In this document: piece by piece, positions 36,454-42,238 of the stretch | Layout: every line of letters starts with the position of its first letter | Numbering within the stretch: the stretch's first letter is position 1 | Source of the DNA: a virus | Reading direction: 5' to 3' (one strand) | Virus record (IMG/VR): IMGVR_UViG_3300021964_000154 | Coordinates: 1 to 42,238 of that record | DNA length: 42,238 bases | Program-made: the position numbers and the translations under genes | Notes under the pieces: model-generated | The model's database searches: none | Told to the model about the DNA's origin: nothing | What the model saw: the letters and a program-made list of their open reading frames with translations, nothing else

Positions 36454-38592
36454 ATGGATGAAGATGAAATCATGATTGAAGACGACGCTATTGCGTTGGA
36501 GGATACAGACGATTCTGTGCAGTACGATGCAGATGTGTCTAACATTATTCCTGTAATCATGGAAAAGTACAAACGAGCCGAAGACTACCGGTATCAGGAC
36601 GAAGAACGGTGGCTTAGAGCATACCGTAACTACAGGGGTCTCTATGGACCTGATGTCCAGTTCACTGAATCTGAAAAGTCTCGTGTCTTTATCAAGGTTA
36701 CAAAGACCAAAACACTGGCAGCTTACGGTCAGATTGTTGACGTGCTGTTTGCTAACAATAAGTTTCCACTTTCCATTGAGCCTACTGAACTGCCGGAAGG
36801 CGTAGTTGCTGATGTTCATTTTGATCCGCAAGAACCGGAGCAGCTGCGTGGCGATACAATGCTGTCTAGCCCTTACGGTTTTCCGGGTGACGGACGTGAT
36901 TTACCGCCGGGTGCTACAGCTAAATCACTGCGAGAACAGCTTGGTCCTCTTGGTGAAAAGTTGCAGCCTGTAGAAGATAAACTGAAAGAAGGTCCAGGCA
37001 AGACGCCTACTGCAATTGAGTTTAGCCCTGCTATGATTGCAGCTAAGAAGATGCAGAAGAAAATTCACGACCAGCTTGAGGAGTCTGGTGCTAACAAGAA
37101 CTTGCGCAGCAGTGCATTTGAAATGGCACTATTCGGCACTGGCATCATGAAAGGTCCGTTTGCTACAGATAAAGAGTACGCTAACTGGAGTGATGATGGC
37201 GAATACGATCCTGTTTTCAAAACTGTGCCACAAGTAAATCATGTATCGGTATGGAACTTCTACCCTGATCCAGATTCAAATAACATGGATGAGGCGCAGT
37301 TTATTATTGAACGGCACAAGCTGTCTCGTTCCCAACTACGTCAACTTAAAAAGCGTCCGTATTTCCGTGATCAAGTTATTGACGAAGCAATTAGGATGGG
37401 CGAAAACTACACTAAAAAGTATTGGGAAGATGATCTGTCTGACTATGCGCCAGAACACGGTATTGAACGATTTGAAGTGCTGGAATATTGGGGTACTGTA
37501 GACACAGACTTGCTGGAAGAGAATAACGTAGACATTCCAAAAGAACTGAAAGACTTTGATGAACTTCAGGCAAACGTGTGGATTTGTAACGGTAAACTTC
37601 TACGTATGGTTTTGAATCCGTTTAAGCCAGCACGTATTCCTTACGTAGCTGCACCTTATGAACTAAACCCATACAGCTTCTTTGGTGTAGGTATTGCAGA
37701 GAACATGGACGACACGCAGACGCTGATGAACGGCTTCATGCGTATGGCTGTAGATAACGCTGTGCTGTCAGGCAATTTGATTGTAGAGGTAGACGAGACC
37801 AATCTGGTACCGGGACAAGACCTGTCTCTATATCCGGGTAAGGTGTTCCGTCGTCAGGGCGGCGCACCGGGTCAGGCTATCTTTGGCACAAAGTTCCCGA
37901 ATGTGTCTTCTGAAAATATGATGCTGTTTGACAAGGCACGGCAGCTTGCAGACGAAAGCACCGGCTTCCCGTCATTTGCTCACGGTCAAACCGGTGTTAC
38001 CGGTGTTGGTCGTACTGCCAGCGGCATCTCCATGCTAATGGGTGCTGCTGCTGGTAGCATCAAGACTGTCATCAAGAATGTAGACGATTATCTGCTCCGT
38101 CCTCTTGGCGAAGGTTTCTTCCGCTTTAACATGCAGTTTGACTTTGATCCCGAAATTAAAGGCGACCTTGAAGTTAAAGCACGTGGAACAGAAAGCCTCA
38201 TGGCTAACGAAGTACGTAGTCAGCGTCTCATGCAGTTCCTGCAAGTAGCAAGTAATCCTGCTCTTGCACCATTCGCAAAGTTCCAATATGTAATCCGCGA
38301 GATTGCAAAGTCTATGGACCTTGACCCCGACAAAGTTACCAACAATATGAGTGAAGCTGCCCTGCAAGCGGAACTAATGAAACAGTTCCAAGCACCGATA
38401 CCAGAGCAACAACAAGGCGCACCTGCTGGTGCAGATGCTATGGATACTTCTGGTGCAGGGGGCGGCACAATGGGCGTAGGTATGGCTCCTACTCCGGGTG
38501 AACAAGGATTTAGTGGAAATGGACAAGCAACAAATACTCAGCCGCCTGAAGCCGGTGGTCAACAACAACCGCCAATGGGAGGCATTCAATAA
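36454..38592 (+). CDS. Portal protein, 712 aa
   Basis: Follows terL after 11 bases with AAGGAA upstream. Acidic N-terminus, then YRYQDEERWLRAYRNYRGLY, VFIKVTKTKTLAAYGQIVDV, and in the second half NMDDTQTLMNGFMRMAVDNA and GVTGVGRTASGISMLMGAA: a large portal of the marine podovirus type. Forms the dodecameric ring at the capsid vertex through which DNA passes. The C-terminus is Gln/Gly/Pro-rich (QQQGAPAGADAMDTSGAGG) and probably disordered. Confidence 0.88.
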   Translation: MDEDEIMIEDDAIALEDTDDSVQYDADVSNIIPVIMEKYKRAEDYRYQDEERWLRAYRNYRGLYGPDVQFTESEKSRVFIKVTKTKTLAAYGQIVDVLFANNKFPLSIEPTELPEGVVADVHFDPQEPEQLRGDTMLSSPYGFPGDGRDLPPGATAKSLREQLGPLGEKLQPVEDKLKEGPGKTPTAIEFSPAMIAAKKMQKKIHDQLEESGANKNLRSSAFEMALFGTGIMKGPFATDKEYANWSDDGEYDPVFKTVPQVNHVSVWNFYPDPDSNNMDEAQFIIERHKLSRSQLRQLKKRPYFRDQVIDEAIRMGENYTKKYWEDDLSDYAPEHGIERFEVLEYWGTVDTDLLEENNVDIPKELKDFDELQANVWICNGKLLRMVLNPFKPARIPYVAAPYELNPYSFFGVGIAENMDDTQTLMNGFMRMAVDNAVLSGNLIVEVDETNLVPGQDLSLYPGKVFRRQGGAPGQAIFGTKFPNVSSENMMLFDKARQLADESTGFPSFAHGQTGVTGVGRTASGISMLMGAAAGSIKTVIKNVDDYLLRPLGEGFFRFNMQFDFDPEIKGDLEVKARGTESLMANEVRSQRLMQFLQVASNPALAPFAKFQYVIREIAKSMDLDPDKVTNNMSEAALQAELMKQFQAPIPEQQQGAPAGADAMDTSGAGGGTMGVGMAPTPGEQGFSGNGQATNTQPPEAGGQQQPPMGGIQ

Positions 38593-38740
38593 CTACTTCG
38601 ATGATGCTATTGCGCAGCATCATAAAGTAATGGAACAATCAACAGATACTATTGCCTTGCATAGAGAGCAAGGAGCAATAGCAGTATTGCGTAAACTAAA
38701 ACAACTCAGGGATGAGATTAATGGAACGTCCAACTTCTAA
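38519..38740 (+). CDS. Small helical protein overlapping portal, 73 aa
   Basis: ATG at 38519 (MDKQQILSRLKPVVNNNRQW) within the last 74 bases of portal; a GTG at 38498 is an alternative. Continues FDDAIAQHHKVMEQSTDTIA and GAIAVLRKLKQLRDEINGTS. Similar short helical proteins sit directly after portal in related phages. Possibly a portal-associated or head completion factor; no evidence from motif. Confidence 0.65.
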   Translation: MDKQQILSRLKPVVNNNRQWEAFNNYFDDAIAQHHKVMEQSTDTIALHREQGAIAVLRKLKQLRDEINGTSNF

Positions 38741-41363
38741 ACCATCAAAAGCGCAGATGGAAGAAATACTGAAAGCTACAGACAGGGAACGTGTTCGTAA
38801 CATGTCGCTTCCAGAAAGTAAACCTTCTGAAAAAGAAATAGCAGAGATGAAAGAAGCAGGACGCCAAGAGTTCCGCGATAATAAGCAGCGAGTTATAGAT
38901 CACTTAAAAAAACGTGGCTTAAGCAATGCAGCTATTGCAGGTATTGTTGGAAACATTGACGTAGAAACCGGTGGATCATTCGATTACACACAACGTCAAA
39001 CTCGATCCGGTAATCCTCGTGATCCTCGTACAATAGAAAGTGGCGGTTATGGTTTGTTTCAGTTTGATGATCCTCGCAATAAAGCGGGACATGAAACATG
39101 GTATAAGCAATACCTAGAAGATAAGAACAAAGAAGATAGCGCAGAATCGCAGTTAGATTATTTTTTAGACATGGTTATGGCTGGTGAGGATTCACAAGAC
39201 CCTAACTACAAATACGCAAAAAATATGGGCGGAGGAAATGCCGGTACTATAAAAGCGTATTTACAGACTAATACAAACCCAGCACAAATTTCAGATGCTA
39301 TCACAGATAGATTTGAACTTCCCGGTATTCAACACTCTGATCGTCGCAGGGAGTCTGCGAAAAAAACTTTTGCAGAACTTGCCCCGCTGGAACGTAACGA
39401 GTTTGTACCGTCTATACCGGATGAAAGTGACCCGGCACAATACTTGAATCAACCGGGTGAAATTCGTGATACCGATACGGAAGTGCCTATTGTTGACGTA
39501 CCAGATGACGAATCTACATTTCAAAAAATTAAACCTTACATACCTATACTAAGACATTTTAACGAGGGCGGCATGTCTACTACAGAATCTGAAATGCAAA
39601 CATATCCTATTACCGAAGATATGATCGAGTCTCTCAATAGTATGACGGAAGAAGAGCGAGAGGCTTTCCGCAAACGTATTATGTCACGTGCTATTGAAGA
39701 TATGCAGCGGGGGGAAAGGTTTATGAAACCTCTGTCTACAGAAGGAGAAAATAGTCTAAAAAAATTACGTCGTTACTATGAAAAAGGCGGCATAGCTAAA
39801 CAAATGGAACTATTTGAAGACGGCGGTCTTATGGATGAAGGTGGTACAGTAGACCCTGTGTCGGGCAATGATGTGCCACCCGGCTCTACACAAGAGGAAG
39901 TAAGAGACGATATTCCAGCGCAACTTAGCGAGGGAGAGTTTGTATTTCCTGCAGACGTAGTTCGTTTTATTGGCCTTGAGAAACTAATGCAAATGCGTCA
40001 ACAAGCTAAGATGGGCCTTCAAACGATGGAAGACATGGGACAGATGGGCAATAGCGATGAAGCCATTATGCCGGATGATCTTCCGTTTGACATTAATGAT
40101 CTTGACATGGAAGACGATCTTGAGTATAATGTCGGTGGTTTTGTACCGGGACAGAGTAATCCATATGGTATTGCGGGTACACAGCAGTCTGCATTTGCGG
40201 GTGGTGTAGGTGGATACATGCCGTATCAGATGCCGCAGTACGGTCAGACACCAATGGCGCAAGCATATGTACCTGCACAACAACAGTTTGTTCCAACACA
40301 ACCTGTGCCGACTACATTGCCAACACCAGAACAATTCCTTCCCAAGACGCCTACTGATCCAGAGGTAACAACTAAAGAGTATATTAATCCCGAAACCGGC
40401 GAGAAACGTGTTATTACTTTTGTAGGTGGCCAGCCTACGATTGCAATTCCAGATGGTTTTATTACTATGGAAGAGTATCAAAAAACGCAGCCGCCTAAAA
40501 CTGAAGTTACTCCTGCTACACCCGAAACAACACGTGTAGTAGAACGAGATGATAGCGATGATGACCGTCGCCGCCGGGAAGAAGAAGAAATGTTTGGTCC
40601 CGGTGGTGGTAGGCTTGGTGTAGGTGGTGAAACATATGGCGTATCATTTGATATGCCGGAAGGATTTATGCCGGGTGCTATGGGCGTTGCAGGAACAGCG
40701 TTTGGTCTTTTGTCTGGTAAGCCTTTACCATCAGGGGTTACAGTTAATTTCCAAAGGGGTAAAGATAAATTCAAACTTACTGGAGATGAGTATAATCGGT
40801 TAAAAACTTCTATTGATGAGTCGGGGGCAAATTCTCCTGCCACTAGCGATCTTTTAGCAAACATAAAACAAGACGCACTTACAAGAGAAGCTAATAAAAG
40901 AGTTGCGGAACAAGAACGTATTGCTAAAGAAACACGAGAGCAACTTAAACGTGCAAACGAATTGGCTAGTAATGACGAAGAACGTGATCGAATTTTTGAT
41001 AACATAATTCAACAAAAAATTAAAGAGGCCACAAAAGAAGTTGCAGCAGACACGGGTTACGACGAAGACCTTGGTTCCGCACCTACTGCTGGTACAGGAA
41101 AAACTCGTGCTGAGTTGACACGAGAAAGAAATGAATCATACTTTGGTGACATTGGTGGTGGATCAGATAGCAGCAGTGGCCAGTCTTCTGGTGGAGGTCG
41201 TACAGGCTCGTCTAGCACGGATTGGAGTCAGCCAGACTCTAGTGCCAGTGTAGGAAGCCAAAGTGACTACGATAAAATGTACGGCAATCAAGGTGGTTTA
41301 GCATCTAAACCAAAACCCAAAGTCAAGAAGATGAAGCAAGGTGGACTAGCTTCTAAAAAATAG
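38721..41363 (+). CDS. Virion lysozyme fusion with glycine tags, 880 aa
   Basis: N-terminal phage-tail-lysozyme type domain at about 57-210: NAAIAGIVGNIDVETGGSF with likely catalytic E82, then GGYGLFQFDD and a helical end. A linker follows with tags FNEGGMSTTE (about 283), YEKGGIAKQ, FEDGGLMDEGG, then a widespread marine-phage module, DPVSGNDVPPGSTQEEVRDD and LSEGEFVFPADVVRFIGLEK. After this come NVGGFVPGQ, a Pro/Gln-rich stretch, a coiled coil (about 710-780) and a Gly/Ser-rich end with two QGGLASK tags. Probably a virion protein that locally opens peptidoglycan. ATG 38721 is preferred over 38712 because AGGG is nine bases away. Confidence 0.7.
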   Translation: MERPTSKPSKAQMEEILKATDRERVRNMSLPESKPSEKEIAEMKEAGRQEFRDNKQRVIDHLKKRGLSNAAIAGIVGNIDVETGGSFDYTQRQTRSGNPRDPRTIESGGYGLFQFDDPRNKAGHETWYKQYLEDKNKEDSAESQLDYFLDMVMAGEDSQDPNYKYAKNMGGGNAGTIKAYLQTNTNPAQISDAITDRFELPGIQHSDRRRESAKKTFAELAPLERNEFVPSIPDESDPAQYLNQPGEIRDTDTEVPIVDVPDDESTFQKIKPYIPILRHFNEGGMSTTESEMQTYPITEDMIESLNSMTEEEREAFRKRIMSRAIEDMQRGERFMKPLSTEGENSLKKLRRYYEKGGIAKQMELFEDGGLMDEGGTVDPVSGNDVPPGSTQEEVRDDIPAQLSEGEFVFPADVVRFIGLEKLMQMRQQAKMGLQTMEDMGQMGNSDEAIMPDDLPFDINDLDMEDDLEYNVGGFVPGQSNPYGIAGTQQSAFAGGVGGYMPYQMPQYGQTPMAQAYVPAQQQFVPTQPVPTTLPTPEQFLPKTPTDPEVTTKEYINPETGEKRVITFVGGQPTIAIPDGFITMEEYQKTQPPKTEVTPATPETTRVVERDDSDDDRRRREEEEMFGPGGGRLGVGGETYGVSFDMPEGFMPGAMGVAGTAFGLLSGKPLPSGVTVNFQRGKDKFKLTGDEYNRLKTSIDESGANSPATSDLLANIKQDALTREANKRVAEQERIAKETREQLKRANELASNDEERDRIFDNIIQQKIKEATKEVAADTGYDEDLGSAPTAGTGKTRAELTRERNESYFGDIGGGSDSSSGQSSGGGRTGSSSTDWSQPDSSASVGSQSDYDKMYGNQGGLASKPKPKVKKMKQGGLASKK
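40102..40130 (+). promoter_or_regulatory. Perfect sigma70 promoter inside the lysozyme-fusion gene
   Basis: TTGACA (40102-40107), 17 bases, TATAAT (40125-40130): all 12 bases match. It would start transcription near 40137, about 1.3 kb before the scaffold and, beyond the window, the capsid genes. Lies in codons for DLDMEDDLEYN. Confidence 0.55.
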
Positions 41364-41368
41364 TCCAC
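41341..41368. terminator. Hairpin across the stop codon of the lysozyme-fusion gene
   Basis: GTGGACTA (41341-41348) and TAGTCCAC (41361-41368), eight perfect base pairs with a 12-base loop. The TAG stop (41361-41363) is in the right arm. No U-run. More likely an RNA-processing or stability element between head genes than a full terminator. Confidence 0.45.
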
Positions 41369-41376
41369 ACGTATGT

Positions 41377-41430
41377 TGGCTACCCTAATCCCCCACCCGA
41401 CGTGGCTACGGTTGGCCCCAACTAGGAGAA
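41377..41430 (+). promoter_or_regulatory. Structured leader of the scaffold gene
   Basis: The 73-base gap contains TGGCTAC twice (41377-41383, 41403-41409), a small hairpin GTTG/CAAC (41411-41414, 41419-41422) and then AGGAGAAG seven bases before the ATG. The spacing of the repeated TGGCTAC is 26 bases. No promoter consensus here. I have the impression of similar GGCTAC-rich leaders before capsid genes in other marine phages, but this is unverified memory. Confidence 0.4.
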
Positions 41431-41436
41431 GTAAAA

Positions 41437-42238
41437 ATGGCAGAAGCCGAAATTATGGCTGAAGAAATGCAGTCACCTAAAAAAGTAGCGTTTGCAAATC
41501 GTAAGTACAGTAACGAAGACAAACGTAAAATGGAAGAAGAAGAACTTGAGCAGATGCTCAAAGAACAACGTGGTGAAGTAGAGCAAGAAGCTGCTGAACC
41601 AGAAGAAGAAGAGCCTACAAACGCAGAGGAAAAAACTTTTAAGAAGCGTTACTCTGACCTACGTAGGCATCAGCAGAAACAAGCTGAAGAGTTCAAAACT
41701 GAACTAGAAGCACTAAAGCGACAGCTTAGTGAAGCTACTAAAAAGGAAATGAAGCTGCCTAAGTCCGACGAGGACATTGAGCAATGGGCAAAGGAATATC
41801 CTGACGTAGCAGCCATCGTTGAGACAATTGCAATGAAGAAGGCACGTGAGCAATCTACTGCTCTGGAAGAACGCCTCAGAGCAATTGACGAGATGCAAAT
41901 GTCTGCTACTAAAGAAAAAGCTGAAGCAGAACTTATGCGTATTCATCCTGACTTTGACGAGATTCGTGACAGCGATGAGTTCCACGAGTGGGCAGAAGAC
42001 CAGCCTAAGTGGGTACAGGATGCGTTGTATGACAATGACAACGATGCACGTTCTGCCGCACGAGCAATTGATTTGTATAAAGCTGACACAGGCATTACGA
42101 CTAAAAAGCCTAAGTCAGATAAGGATGCTGCAAAGTCTGTATCTACAAAGAACAGCCGCAGCAAGCCACAAGAGAATGAAGCATCTACGTATCTTCGTGA
42201 GTCGCAAGTTCAGAAGATGTCGCCTCAAGAATACGAGA
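41437..42238 (+). CDS. Scaffolding protein (3' truncated)
   Basis: ATG with AGGAG at ten bases; the frame is open to the window end (267 codons). Very charged and helical: MAEAEIMAEEMQSPKKVAFA, then EEEELEQMLKEQRGEVEQEA-type acid runs, KTFKKRYSDLRRHQQKQAEE, and a conserved AELMRIHPDFDEIRDSDEFH then WAEDQPKWVQDALYDNDND. Typical of scaffold proteins of marine podoviruses, placed after portal and before the expected capsid gene. The C-terminal capsid-binding part is outside the window. Confidence 0.8.
   Translation, partial: MAEAEIMAEEMQSPKKVAFANRKYSNEDKRKMEEEELEQMLKEQRGEVEQEAAEPEEEEPTNAEEKTFKKRYSDLRRHQQKQAEEFKTELEALKRQLSEATKKEMKLPKSDEDIEQWAKEYPDVAAIVETIAMKKAREQSTALEERLRAIDEMQMSATKEKAEAELMRIHPDFDEIRDSDEFHEWAEDQPKWVQDALYDNDNDARSAARAIDLYKADTGITTKKPKSDKDAAKSVSTKNSRSKPQENEASTYLRESQVQKMSPQEYE

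Overview
The window reads as about 42 kb of a marine podovirus-like phage genome. The best match from memory is the HMO-2011 type, a group infecting SAR116 and Roseobacter-like Alphaproteobacteria. The grounds are a family A DNA polymerase with a zinc-finger (DnaJ-like) insert between its exonuclease and polymerase parts, a separate small primase and DnaB-like helicase, T7-type endonuclease I, a Cas4-like nuclease, a monomeric B12-dependent ribonucleotide reductase, MazG, a tyrosine recombinase, and marine-phage portal and terminase. No phage RNA polymerase is visible. Instead there are several perfect or near-perfect sigma70 promoters, so the host polymerase probably transcribes the genome. 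Group and host are inference; no search was run.

Layout. Positions 1-10,634 are rightward virion genes: the end of a tail-fibre gene, two small proteins, then large helical and internal virion proteins, the last carrying an HExxH metallopeptidase motif. Positions 10,631-27,155 are a leftward block of tightly overlapping genes. Read in transcription order, it holds two genes with a shared leader type, tRNA-Trp, a series of small unknown genes, a DUF932-like protein, integrase, primase, helicase, DNA polymerase, an SSB-like protein, Cas4-like nuclease, endonuclease I, small genes, ribonucleotide reductase, a GIY-YIG protein, an RMF-like protein and MazG. Positions 27,183-28,715 are a 1.5-kb non-coding control region. 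It has a hairpin-rich block, three tandem 11-bp repeats, a perfect rightward promoter, and dyads of the half-site AAGTGA. From 28,716 to the right end are rightward genes: small basic and membrane proteins, lysis genes (holin-like proteins, T4-type lysozyme), small and large terminase, portal, a virion lysozyme fusion and the start of the scaffold gene.

The window begins and ends inside virion genes. The major capsid and tail-tube genes are missing and would fit between the right end and the left end, as expected if the window is cut from a circular or circularly permuted genome of more than 42 kb.

Most notable: (1) a short tag of the form aromatic/Lys-x-x-Gly-Gly-hydrophobic recurs in at least six otherwise unrelated rightward gene products; (2) four exact TTGACA-N17-TATAAT promoters, two of them inside genes, with AAGTGA dyads just downstream of the main rightward one; (3) several microproteins below the usual ORF cutoff, including two single-membrane-span peptides in the leftward operon and a 28-residue four-cysteine protein next to the lysozyme gene.
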